Shown here in pieces: positions 54,093 to 62,533 of a DNA stretch of 64,000 nucleotides. Source of the stretch: Halalkalirubrum salinum (GTDB lineage: Archaea; Halobacteriota; Halobacteria; Halobacteriales; Haloferacaceae); contig NZ_SRSG01000037.1 in the NCBI RefSeq assembly GCF_005543295.1, positions 73,072 to 137,071 on the forward strand, written 5' to 3'. The notes beneath the pieces were generated by a model. It was not told where the DNA came from. It ran no database searches and was given only the letters and a program-made list of their open reading frames with translations. Both the position numbers and the translations under genes were made by a program. How positions within the stretch are numbered: the first letter of the stretch is position 1; each line of letters starts with the position of its first letter.

Positions 54093-55700
54093 TTACGACG
54101 ATAGCCACGCTGGCGGCGAGACGAGCCGCCCGATCGGCCCTGCGGTCGCATCAGCTTCGAGCGCATCGACCGCGTGTTCGCCGCTCACCAGACACATCGG
54201 TACCCCGATCCCCGGCGAGGTGTACGAGCCGGCGTAGTACAGCTCGTCGATCGCCGAGGACCGAATTGAGGGCCGAAGCGGCCCGGTCTGTCTCAGCGTG
54301 TGTGCGAGCCCGAGCGCGCTTCCGTTCGGCAGCGAAAACCGATCGGCGAACTCGGAGACGCATGCCGAGCGCTCGAAGACGATCCGGTCGCGGAGATCGA
54401 CACCGGTGTGTGTCGCAAGATCCGAAAGTACCTGCTCGCGGTAGCGCGATCGCGCCGTTTCCCCGTCAGCCAGCCCAGCAGCGATCGGAACGAGAACCAC
54501 GACGACCGAGTGACCGGCCGGGGCCATCGTGTCGTCCGTCACCGTTGGCACGTTCACGTAGTAGGCAGGGTCCGCAGGCCACTGGGGGTCGTCGAATATC
54601 GCCTCGAAGTGGTCGTCCCAGTCAGTCGGCAACACGAGCGTGTGGTGTGCCAGCGGATTGACCTCTCCTTCGACGCCCAAGTACATCAGAAACGCCGAGG
54701 GGGCGTACGTCCGGTCCTCCCAGTACTGGTTTCCGTACTCCGTCGCCGTGGGCGAAAGGAGATCGCGCTCGACGTGATACGGATTTGCGTTCGAGACAAC
54801 ACGATCGACTGTGTGGGTCTTGCTGTCGGTTGAAACTAGCACGCCATCAGGATGCGGTTCGATCGCCGAGACCGGAGTGTTCGGCTCGATCTCTACGCCG
54901 AGTTCAGTCGCGAGGTCGGCCATCCCATCGATCACCGACGCAATTCCCCCCGTGGGATGGTAGACGCCAAGGTTAAAATCGACGTGGCTCATGAGCGTGT
55001 AGATCGCCGGCGTGTTGTGTGGAGAACCGCCAAGGAACACGAGCGTGTACTGGACGAGCTGTTGGAGCTTTGGGTGCTCGAAGTACTCCTCGACGTACTC
55101 TTGCATCGACGAGAGGAGGTCGACACCGCGAGCGGCTTTGAGGATTCGGGGGTCCAGACAGTCACGAAATCGGGATCGATCGCGATAGACGAACTCCTCG
55201 ATGCCAACCTCGTAGGCGTGTTGGGCCATGTCGAGATACGATTCGAGTGCGTCTCCTGCGCCGGATTCGTAGGCCTCGAACAGCCCGGGCAACGCCGCTG
55301 GATCGTCTGGCACGTCGATGCGATCGCCGTCCTTCCAGAAGACCCGGTAGTGGGGATCTAATCGCGTGAGATCGTAGTAGTCACTCGGCTCACGATCGAA
55401 AGCCGAAAAGAACCGCTCGAAGGTATCCGGCATAAGATACCACGAGGGCCCGGTGTCGATACGGAAGCCCTCGGTCTCGATCCGACCAGCGACGCCACCG
55501 AGCGTGTCGTGCCGCTCGAGAAGCCGAACGTTTGCGCCGCGCCCTGCAAGGTGACACGCCGCCGAGAGCCCGCCAATCCCGCCGCCAATCACGACCGTGT
55601 CGAGCCCGGAAAGAGCGGTGGGATCGCTCGATCCGCCCTGCTGATCAGATCGACCCGTCATCCGCGTCTCATCGGCTGCCGTGGTTCGGTTCGCACACAT
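54093..55700 (-). CDS. Phytoene desaturase-family carotenoid oxidoreductase
   Basis: 535-aa CrtI-family FAD enzyme. FAD site VVIGGGIGGLSAACHLA (about 36-52), LERHDTLGGVAGRIETEGF, DTGPSWYLMPDTFERFF, and a C-terminal YYAGSYTSPGIGVPMCLVSG typical of carotenoid desaturases. It introduces double bonds into phytoene or a related carotene. The haloarchaeal crtD/lyeJ/cruF genes are not adjacent, so the exact step is uncertain. Its neighbours (a Bat-like regulator and brp) tie it to retinal formation. Confidence 0.88.
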   Translation of the reverse strand: MCANRTTAADETRMTGRSDQQGGSSDPTALSGLDTVVIGGGIGGLSAACHLAGRGANVRLLERHDTLGGVAGRIETEGFRIDTGPSWYLMPDTFERFFSAFDREPSDYYDLTRLDPHYRVFWKDGDRIDVPDDPAALPGLFEAYESGAGDALESYLDMAQHAYEVGIEEFVYRDRSRFRDCLDPRILKAARGVDLLSSMQEYVEEYFEHPKLQQLVQYTLVFLGGSPHNTPAIYTLMSHVDFNLGVYHPTGGIASVIDGMADLATELGVEIEPNTPVSAIEPHPDGVLVSTDSKTHTVDRVVSNANPYHVERDLLSPTATEYGNQYWEDRTYAPSAFLMYLGVEGEVNPLAHHTLVLPTDWDDHFEAIFDDPQWPADPAYYVNVPTVTDDTMAPAGHSVVVVLVPIAAGLADGETARSRYREQVLSDLATHTGVDLRDRIVFERSACVSEFADRFSLPNGSALGLAHTLRQTGPLRPSIRSSAIDELYYAGSYTSPGIGVPMCLVSGEHAVDALEADATAGPIGRLVSPPAWLSS

Positions 55701-55751
55701 GTATCTACATAGGGGCCCGATCGGTTCCTGTCGTCGCCGTCGCTCGGCGGT

Positions 55752-55759
55752 TCTTTATA
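55752..55759 (+). promoter_or_regulatory. TATA box fixing the HTH10 start
   Basis: tctttata ends 24 bp before the GTG at 55784 but directly touches the ATG at 55760. That spacing supports a leaderless transcript from the GTG. Confidence 0.55.
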
Positions 55760-55783
55760 ATGATCGCGGCCGTAGTTCACTGT

Positions 55784-56425
55784 GTGTCGGGGGTCAGAGC
55801 CGAGATTGCGGTCGAGGATCCGAACGGGTGTCCACTCGCATCAGTGTCCACAGAGAACGAGATTTCAGTCTCCGACGTCACGTGGACCCGTGCGAGCGAT
55901 GGGATAGTGACAGAGTCGTTCACCACCACGGGATCGATCGAAGCGGCAGGGTCAGACGCCATCGACGCCGAGACGACGTTTGACGCGGGCGATCGAACGA
56001 TGTACCGTTTCGAACGCGAAACGGAGTCGTGTGCGTGCGAGCGCGTTGAAGCCGCCGGCCACCCGATCGACAACGTCGAGATTCGCGACGGCCAACTCAA
56101 CATCACGGTCCACCTCCCAGAGGCGGCCGAGCTCCGAGAGGTCGTTGACGCACTCTCGGCGTCTGGCGCACGCGTCTCCGTCAACTACCTCGTCCGGGAC
56201 GCCACGGACGAAGATCGCCGTGATCTCACGATCGTCGACCGCGGACGACTAACAGCGCGGCAACAGGACGTGCTCGAAACCGCCTATCGGATGGGCTATT
56301 TTGCCTATCCCCGCAAGCACAGTGCCGAGGAGGTCGCCGATGCGCTCGACATTGCCCGATCGACGTTCGCCGAACACCTCGCAGCCGCTCAGCGCGAGCT
56401 GTTGGCATCGATCGTCGACAGCTGA
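55784..56425 (+). CDS. Bat-like HTH10 transcriptional regulator
   Basis: 213-aa regulator of the bacterio-opsin-activator HTH10 family. The N-terminal BAT domain begins VSGVRAEIAVEDPNGCPLAS, as expected. The C-terminus is the HTH10 domain (LTARQQDVLETAYRMGYFAY, then PRKHSAEEVADALDIARSTF). No PAS or GAF sensor domain precedes it. The GTG at 55784 is chosen on family alignment and TATA spacing; an in-frame ATG at 55760 is the alternative. It lies between the desaturase and brp, so it may control carotenoid or retinal synthesis. Confidence 0.88.
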   Translation: MSGVRAEIAVEDPNGCPLASVSTENEISVSDVTWTRASDGIVTESFTTTGSIEAAGSDAIDAETTFDAGDRTMYRFERETESCACERVEAAGHPIDNVEIRDGQLNITVHLPEAAELREVVDALSASGARVSVNYLVRDATDEDRRDLTIVDRGRLTARQQDVLETAYRMGYFAYPRKHSAEEVADALDIARSTFAEHLAAAQRELLASIVDS

Positions 56426-56450
56426 GCGACGAACCGTACTTACAGTTAAC

Positions 56451-57548
56451 CTACGGGACGTACCAGATCCCACGCTCGCGGTCCCACCACGCCCCGACGA
56501 CCACGTGCGGTAGCGCGATAATGCTCACGAAGATACTGTAGAACGCGACACCGCCAGCCAGGAGCGATCCAGATCCGCCGAGGGGGTTCGGGACGATCGA
56601 CCACAGGAGCGCAGCAAGCCCGAACGTGACGACTGCGCCGATGAGGAACATCCCGCCAGCGAGTACCGTTGGGAGTCCGTCGTCGGGTGCAGGATCGGGG
56701 AGCGATCGTTCGACAGCGCTCGCGCGTGCACTCTGCCTGAGTGAGTACCAGATAGGGAAGTACAACCCAACAGCGACGACGACCGGCACCGCCATGAAGT
56801 ACGCGATCAAAAGCAGCGTCTCGGCGACATCCACGAGCCACGATCGCATCGCGGGCGTCGATCGTGCTTCAGCGGAAAACAGCGCCGCCGGACCGCCAGC
56901 CCGGACGAACCCAAGTCCCACGTGCGCCCCGACAGCGACAGCAAAGAGCCCCGCGAGGACGAGCCGCGACGTCCCGAGGTAGCCGCTCTGGCTGGCGAAC
57001 GCACCCATTTCGAAGATGTTCACCATGTACGTCGAGAAGGCGGCGAAGGTTTCCGGCCACGCATAGATTGGGACGACCATCACCGCCCCGCCGCGAACGA
57101 GCGCCGCCAGCGCTCGTTGAAGGCGAGTTTGGAGGTGATCAGTCCCGACGAGCGCGTCCATGACACGCAGCCCGCCGTGGCCACCCTTCGCGATCGCGAC
57201 CGACAGCGCAAGCGCGAGTCCGGCGACCGGCGCAACGAACAACACCGAAACGAAGGCGGCAACGCCGATGAGGTACAGTCCGACGTACCGCATCCCGAAG
57301 GGGAGCCCGCGCCGGCGGACGTTCGAGAAGTGCTCGTAACCGCCGTGTGGGAGGTTGATCGCGACCATCCCGAACAGGTAGATGCCGAGTTGCGTTTCAA
57401 GTGCCATGCTGTAGCCGGCCGCCGCGGCGATCACAAATCCGAGTGTCAACGCAATGAGCACAAGACGGGAGGCCAATACCATTCGCTGTTCGACCGCTTG
57501 CCCACCCGTTGGCAGCCAGTCGTCGATCGCAGATGTCGCTGTGGACAT
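56451..57548 (-). CDS. brp: Brp/Blh beta-carotene 15,15'-dioxygenase
   Basis: 365-aa integral membrane protein of the Brp/Blh family, which cleaves beta-carotene to retinal. Conserved His-containing motifs: INLPHGGYEHF (about residues 64-74), AKGGHGG (about 120) and a terminal ALPHVVVGAWWDR. About eight hydrophobic helices are visible. Retinal is the chromophore of opsins, yet no opsin gene is in this window, so it must lie elsewhere if present. Confidence 0.92.
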   Translation of the reverse strand: MSTATSAIDDWLPTGGQAVEQRMVLASRLVLIALTLGFVIAAAAGYSMALETQLGIYLFGMVAINLPHGGYEHFSNVRRRGLPFGMRYVGLYLIGVAAFVSVLFVAPVAGLALALSVAIAKGGHGGLRVMDALVGTDHLQTRLQRALAALVRGGAVMVVPIYAWPETFAAFSTYMVNIFEMGAFASQSGYLGTSRLVLAGLFAVAVGAHVGLGFVRAGGPAALFSAEARSTPAMRSWLVDVAETLLLIAYFMAVPVVVAVGLYFPIWYSLRQSARASAVERSLPDPAPDDGLPTVLAGGMFLIGAVVTFGLAALLWSIVPNPLGGSGSLLAGGVAFYSIFVSIIALPHVVVGAWWDRERGIWYVP

Positions 57549-57666
57549 GTTGTGTGAACATACGCACCCGTTGGCCCCAACGCCTTGCCGTCGTTCGACG
57601 GGCCATTATATACCCCCTCGGCAACCGGCTACCGATGGTGGACACAGGTTCTTTGCGATTGCTCAT

Positions 57667-58950
57667 ATGATCCCACGTATGGCTCTCACGCTCACGCTTT
57701 TTGGGGCGGCGGCGATCGTCGCGCTGACGGCAATCAGTGGCTTTTTTTCGAGCAGCGAACTCGCGGTGTTTTCGATCGCCCGCCACCGAATCGACGCGCT
57801 TGTCGCTGCTGAGACACCCGGGAGTGACTCGCTTGCGGCGCTCAAAGAGAACCCCCATCGGTTCCTCGTAACGGTTCTCGTGAGCAATAACGTCGCCAAC
57901 ATTGCCGCTGCCAGCGTCGCGACCGCCGTCTTCGTCCAGTTTCTGCCGGCCAGTCAGGCGGCAACGGGTGCGACAGTGTTCACAAGTGTCTTCGTGATCG
58001 TCCTTGGCGAGATTGCACCCAAGTCCTACGCGGTCGCCCACGCGGAGAAACACGCCCTCCGGGTCGCTCGGCCGATCGTCGTCATCCAGCGGGTCCTCCG
58101 GCCGTTGCTTTTTATTTTCGAGGTAGCCACGAACGCCGTGAACCGTCTCACTGGTGGGGAATCAGGCTTCGAGTCCTATCTCTCTCGGGAGGAGATTGAG
58201 ACGATCGTCCTCAGCGGCGAGGAGACCGGCGTGCTCGACAGCGACGAGGGCGCGTTGATCCGTCGCGTGCTTGACCTCGAAGAAACCGTCGTCCGGGCGG
58301 TGATGGTCCCGCGCACAGAGATGGTCGCGGTGTCGATCGAGACGACACCGGAGGAGGCGATCGAGCGCTTCCGACAGCGAGGAGTAACGCGGATGCCGGT
58401 CTACAAAGAGACCCATGACACAATTCTCGGTATGCTCGACATTCGGGACGCACTCGACGCGGCTGAGGACGGACGAGCAATCAGCGAAATCATCACAGAT
58501 GTACCCGTTGTTCCGGCGTCGAAGCCGATCGACGAACTGCTCGCGGAAATGCAAACCGAGGCGACCCAGATGGCAATCGTCGTCGACGAGTTCGGCACCG
58601 TGGTCGGACTTGTAACACGGGAGGACGTGATCGAGGAGATAGTCGGCGAGATTTTCGATCGCGGGGAGATCAATCCGGTGACGCCACGGTCAGACGGGAC
58701 GGCAGTCGTCGCTGGCAACGCGACGATTGCATACACGAATCAGATTCTCAAACACGACCTCCCGACCGAGGGGCCCTTCGAAACCGTCTCGGGACTGTTG
58801 AACCACCATCTCGGACGGATCCCCGAGGAGGGCGATCGAATCGAACTCAGTGGCGTGCGGATTGTCGTACTCGACACCGCCGCGACGCGGGTCCGACGCG
58901 TCAGGATCGAACCGATCGCCGAGCACGGCGCAGATCAATCGGACCCGTAG
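57667..58950 (+). CDS. CNNM/CorC (DUF21-CBS) transport protein
   Basis: 427-aa protein with a DUF21 membrane domain (residues 1-180; ISGFFSSSELAVFSI, LVSNNVANIAAASVA, LGEIAPKSYAVAHAEK), two CBS domains (about 205-325; VMVPRTEMVAVSIETTPEEAI, MAIVVDEFGTVVGLVTREDV) and a CorC_HlyC domain (about 335-415). This group exports magnesium or cobalt ions. A TATA-like ttatatac near 57605 fits. ATG at 57667 chosen; 57679 is possible. A single gene. Confidence 0.9.
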   Translation: MIPRMALTLTLFGAAAIVALTAISGFFSSSELAVFSIARHRIDALVAAETPGSDSLAALKENPHRFLVTVLVSNNVANIAAASVATAVFVQFLPASQAATGATVFTSVFVIVLGEIAPKSYAVAHAEKHALRVARPIVVIQRVLRPLLFIFEVATNAVNRLTGGESGFESYLSREEIETIVLSGEETGVLDSDEGALIRRVLDLEETVVRAVMVPRTEMVAVSIETTPEEAIERFRQRGVTRMPVYKETHDTILGMLDIRDALDAAEDGRAISEIITDVPVVPASKPIDELLAEMQTEATQMAIVVDEFGTVVGLVTREDVIEEIVGEIFDRGEINPVTPRSDGTAVVAGNATIAYTNQILKHDLPTEGPFETVSGLLNHHLGRIPEEGDRIELSGVRIVVLDTAATRVRRVRIEPIAEHGADQSDP

Positions 58951-59007
58951 TTCGGAGCTACCCAGTGACCACGGTCCTTTTGTGTCTGTTCGCCGAACCG
59001 ATCGGCA

Positions 59008-60348
59008 ATGTCGAGGGGATGGCTCCTTTCGTGGGCTGCGGGGTCGGTTGCACTTGGGGGCGCGTCGCTCGTGGTTCCGCTGTACGTCGTCTCACTCGGC
59101 GGCGATTCGTTCGCACTCGGGCTGCTTGCGTCGGCCGCCGCTTTCGTCGGCGTCCCCGGCGCGTTGGTGTTCGGCCGGTTGGCCGATCGGACTGGGCACT
59201 ACCGCGCCTTCGTCCTCGCCGCGTTGCTCATCGTGTCGGGCATGTTGGTCGTGATTCCGTTGCTCCCGACGATCTCGTCGGTCATCGCGGCCAATGCTGC
59301 GATCTGGTTCGCTTTCGCTGCGGGGACGCCGGTGGTGACGCTGCTCGCGGTGAGTACCGCCCCGGAGACGCAGTGGAGCACACAGATCGCCGAACTGAAC
59401 AAGTATCAGGGAATCGGGTGGGCACTCGGCCTGTTGCTCGGTGCGATCTGGGGAGCCGTGACGGCCTATACCGGCGGACTCGCCGGGGGAACGGCGGGAT
59501 TGTTTTATGTGTTGGCAGGCTTCGGGGGGATCGGTATTGTGCTCGGGGCCCGGTACCTTCCAGGGGCTTCCCAGGAGCGATCGGTCTCTGAAACAAAGCT
59601 CAAGAGAGCGATCCGGCAGGCCGATCGATTCAGCATCCGGGCAGTCACGTTCCCGCTCACGGTTGGCCGTGCGGACTATCGATCGCTACACCCCGGTCGG
59701 TTGGTCGATCGGTTCACTCCCACACTCGCGGTGTACTTTTTTGCGGTCACGCTGTTCTTTCTGGGCTTTTCGGCGTTCTTTGCGCCACTGCCAGCGTTTT
59801 TGGCCGACAGCGGCTTCACTGACGATCAGATCTTTGCCTTCTACCTGATCAGTAGCCTCGCCTCGGCCGTCTTTTTTACCGGTGCAGGGACGATTGCCGG
59901 CCGGATGGACGTTGCGGTGTTCCAGGCGATCGGGCTCGGAATTCGTGGACTCGCGATGCCGGCGGTCGCCGTTGGGGTACTCGCACTCGGGTCAACCTCA
60001 ACCGGTGTCGTGGTAACCGCTGGAATCTTCGCGGCGATCGGGTTCACCTGGTCGGTCATCGCCGTCACCGGGGGAACGATCGTCACACAGTTGTCGCCGG
60101 CTGCCCTCCACGGGGAAGCACTCGGCGTGTACGCCGCGCTCGGGGCGTTCGCTGGCGGGATCGGCAGTATTCTGGGCGGCCGGCTCGGGACCGAGAGCTA
60201 TCTACTTGCATTTGCAGTCGCAGGCGGGTTTGTGTTGCTCGGAGCCGGTCTAGTGGTCGTGCTCCAACGGTGCCGTACAGGTCAAAACAGCGAAAAACCA
60301 ACTGAGAGGGAGAGTAGTGTTGGGACAGGATCGATCGAAGCTGAATAG
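59008..60348 (+). CDS. Major facilitator superfamily transporter
   Basis: 446-aa MFS protein with about 12 membrane helices and a long loop (about residues 185-240) between the halves. The loop between helices 2 and 3 carries FGRLADRTGHYRAF, the MFS motif A. The substrate is not visible. The last 30 residues are polar, and the stop codon lies inside the 19-bp tandem repeat. Single gene after the CNNM protein. Confidence 0.87.
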   Translation: MSRGWLLSWAAGSVALGGASLVVPLYVVSLGGDSFALGLLASAAAFVGVPGALVFGRLADRTGHYRAFVLAALLIVSGMLVVIPLLPTISSVIAANAAIWFAFAAGTPVVTLLAVSTAPETQWSTQIAELNKYQGIGWALGLLLGAIWGAVTAYTGGLAGGTAGLFYVLAGFGGIGIVLGARYLPGASQERSVSETKLKRAIRQADRFSIRAVTFPLTVGRADYRSLHPGRLVDRFTPTLAVYFFAVTLFFLGFSAFFAPLPAFLADSGFTDDQIFAFYLISSLASAVFFTGAGTIAGRMDVAVFQAIGLGIRGLAMPAVAVGVLALGSTSTGVVVTAGIFAAIGFTWSVIAVTGGTIVTQLSPAALHGEALGVYAALGAFAGGIGSILGGRLGTESYLLAFAVAGGFVLLGAGLVVVLQRCRTGQNSEKPTERESSVGTGSIEAE

Positions 60349-60423
60349 ACCGATCGGAGCTGAATAGATCAATCGAAGCCGGATAGATCAATCGAAGCCG
60401 AATAGATCGATCGAAGCCGAATA
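60329..60423 (+). repeat. 19-bp tandem repeat at the MFS stop codon
   Basis: Exactly five units of 19 bp, consensus gatcaatcgaagccgaata (starts 60329, 60348, 60367, 60386, 60405), with one to four substitutions each. The first unit ends the MFS gene; the stop spans units 1 and 2. An A-run follows the last unit. Confidence 0.92.
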
Positions 60424-60476
60424 AAAAACACCCGAGCGGGATCGAAGCGAAAGCGGTGATAGACCGATGGCAAATC

Positions 60477-60944
60477 TCAGTCTGCGTGGGCGGTGACTCT
60501 CGGCGTTCCTCTCCCGCGATCCGGTGAAACGAGATGGACGTAGTCATCAAGCGAAAGCGCAAACTCGGATTCATTCTGGATCGGGACCCACTTGAATTCG
60601 AACGGCTCACCAGCCTCCTCGCCTTCGCCGGTGACGACGTGCGTCCAGCGATCGCGTGGCTCGTGGATATCAGCATGGAAGAAATGTCTCGCGTACCACC
60701 GCGACTCGCGGCGCTCCCAGAGATCGCTTGTGAGATGTGTGACCCCCGAAACCGCGCCAAGGCCGCTCTCTTCGGCGATCTCTCGGAACACGGCCTCTCG
60801 CGGTGACTCGCCCGGTTCGACAGTTCCCTTCGGTATCTGATAGCCGTCGTGTCCGGGACCAGTAAAAACAAGCAACTCGCGATCGCCGCGCGTGATATAC
60901 GCGCAAGCCTTCTGTACGAACGTTTGGTCGGCGGTCGGTGCCAT
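60477..60944 (-). CDS. NUDIX hydrolase
   Basis: 155-aa NUDIX protein that hydrolyses a nucleoside diphosphate derivative. The complete Nudix box spans residues 40-63: GTVEPGESPREAVFREIAEE followed by SGLG. The flanking fold is normal, with LLVFTGPGHDGYQIPKG before the box. The substrate is unknown. It is divergent from the KDG kinase gene. Confidence 0.92.
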   Translation of the reverse strand: MAPTADQTFVQKACAYITRGDRELLVFTGPGHDGYQIPKGTVEPGESPREAVFREIAEESGLGAVSGVTHLTSDLWERRESRWYARHFFHADIHEPRDRWTHVVTGEGEEAGEPFEFKWVPIQNESEFALSLDDYVHLVSPDRGRGTPRVTAHAD

Positions 60945-61119
60945 ACCTGAACGTCACGATCCTCTCATAAAAGAGCTGTTCATATATTGGTTATCTACTA
61001 CTAGTTCGTAATAGGTAATTGATACACACGATTCCACCACAAACGGGTGAGAGTGGATGTCGGGTAGGTCGTGGACAGAGAACGTCGGAGTTATGGGTTC
61101 GTCCTCGGGATCTATGGGT

Positions 61120-62079
61120 ATGAGTCAGCTCGTGACGTTCGGAGAGACGATGGTTCGGCTGTCGACCGCCCCCGGCGAGCGCCTCGAAACCGCCGAGCAG
61201 CTTGCGTTTCGGATCGGCGGGGCCGAGAGCAACGTGGCGATCGCCGCCCAGCGGCTCGGCACGGAGACGACGTGGACCTCGAAGCTGCCATACTCGCCAC
61301 TCGGGCGACGGGTTACCGGGGAGATACAGAGCCACGGCGTACAGACCGACGTGGTGTGGGATCGACGCGACGAGGCCCGCCAAGGGGCGTACTATCTGGA
61401 GTACGGGTCTGCGCCGCGAGGAACGAGCGTGATCTACGATCGCGCCAACGCCTCGGTCACGACGGCGACCGCTGCAGAGCTGCCGACCGGGACGATCCGC
61501 GAGGCTGACGTCTTCTTCACGACGGGTATCACCCCGGCACTCTCGGAAACGCTTTCGGAGACAGTCACCGACCTCCTCACGACCGCTAGAAACGGCGGCA
61601 CGACGACCGCGTTCGATCTGAACTACCGATCGAAGCTCTGGACACCCGAGGCGGCGCGATCGGCCTACGAGTCGTTGTTCGAACACATCGACCTGTTGTT
61701 CGTTCCCGAACGGGACGCTCACGAGGTGCTCGATCTCGACGGATCCGCCCGCGACATCGCCCGATCGCTCGCGTCAACACACGATGTTGAGACCGTCATC
61801 GTGACACGCGGCGAGGAGGGAGCGCTCGCGCTCGATGGTGACACAGTAGTCGAACAGCCAACGTACGAGACCGAAACCGTCGATCCGATCGGAACCGGCG
61901 ACGCCTTCGTCGGTGGCTTTCTCACGGAGTGGATCGCTGACGCGTCGATCGAAACCGCCCTCGAGACGGGCGCAGCGACCGCGGCGCTCAAACGAACGAT
62001 CGACGGCGACCTCGCGGTCGTCACTCCCGAGGAGGTCGCTGCGGTTCGCGACAGTGATGGGAGCGCGATCGATCGGTAA
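61120..62079 (+). CDS. 2-keto-3-deoxygluconate kinase-like PfkB kinase
   Basis: 319-aa PfkB-family kinase. It opens QLVTFGETMVRLSTAPGERL, has IGGAESNVAIAAQRLG, then the C-terminal ATP signature TVDPIGTGDAFVGGFLTEWI (catalytic Asp about residue 260). The start and IGGAESNVA pattern match 2-keto-3-deoxygluconate/galactonate kinases of the archaeal Entner-Doudoroff route. The sugar is inferred from family. The ATG at 61120 is chosen; upstream codons are not family-like. Its stop codon overlaps the start of the tRNA-Gly repeat array. Confidence 0.85.
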   Translation: MSQLVTFGETMVRLSTAPGERLETAEQLAFRIGGAESNVAIAAQRLGTETTWTSKLPYSPLGRRVTGEIQSHGVQTDVVWDRRDEARQGAYYLEYGSAPRGTSVIYDRANASVTTATAAELPTGTIREADVFFTTGITPALSETLSETVTDLLTTARNGGTTTAFDLNYRSKLWTPEAARSAYESLFEHIDLLFVPERDAHEVLDLDGSARDIARSLASTHDVETVIVTRGEEGALALDGDTVVEQPTYETETVDPIGTGDAFVGGFLTEWIADASIETALETGAATAALKRTIDGDLAVVTPEEVAAVRDSDGSAIDR

Positions 62080-62340
62080 CGCACAGCAGTCGCTCGCGAT
62101 CGTTGCTCGCGACAGAAATGCGCTGGCGGGGATTTGAACCACGGTCGCTCGCGCTGCTCGCTCCCTGATTCAAACCCAACGCACAGCAGCCGCTCACGAA
62201 CGATGTTCGCGACAAAAGTGCGCTGGCGGGGATTTGAACCACGGTCGCTCGCGCTGCTCGCTCCCTGATTCAAACCCAACGCACAGCAGCCGCTCACGAA
62301 CGATGTTCGCGACAAAAGTGCGCTGGCGGGGATTTGAACC
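62078..62340. repeat. 100-bp tandem duplication containing the tRNA-Gly 3' end
   Basis: Units start at 62078, 62178 and 62278, exactly 100 bp apart. Each includes tgcgctggcggggatttgaacc, the T-arm and acceptor 3' half of tRNA-Gly, at 62119, 62219 and 62319. The third unit runs into the complete tRNA; the first two diverge into acggtcgctcgcgctgc and ctccctgattcaaaccc. Unit 1 differs at several positions in its first 40 bp; units 2 and 3 look identical where they overlap. Confidence 0.92.
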
Positions 62341-62389
62341 CCGGTTGTAACCATGGCAAGGTTACGTGATACCACTACACTACCAGCGC
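62319..62389 (-). tRNA. tRNA-Gly (GCC)
   Basis: 71-nt tRNA on the minus strand. Acceptor GCGCTGG pairs with CCAGCGC. The anticodon GCC (62355-62357, in TTGCCAT) reads glycine GGC/GGT. The T-loop GGTTCAAATCC is standard. The D-arm GTGTAGTGGTATCAC is normal. CCA is not encoded. Confidence 0.95.
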
Positions 62390-62533
62390 GTGGTGCGTTT
62401 GTTGCATTTCACAGTAACCCCGGAAAGGGATAAAAGGGTTGCGAACCCGGCCAGTGGATGCGATCGATCCACACCCACACTCGGCCAGAAAATCGCCCGA
62501 GTGAGTCGACCTCCGATCGGCCACCGAAGAGAG

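Noticed and set aside
62078-62277. Extra tRNA genes at 62119 and 62219
   Set aside because: Only the T-arm and acceptor 3' half are present; D-arm and anticodon arm are absent.
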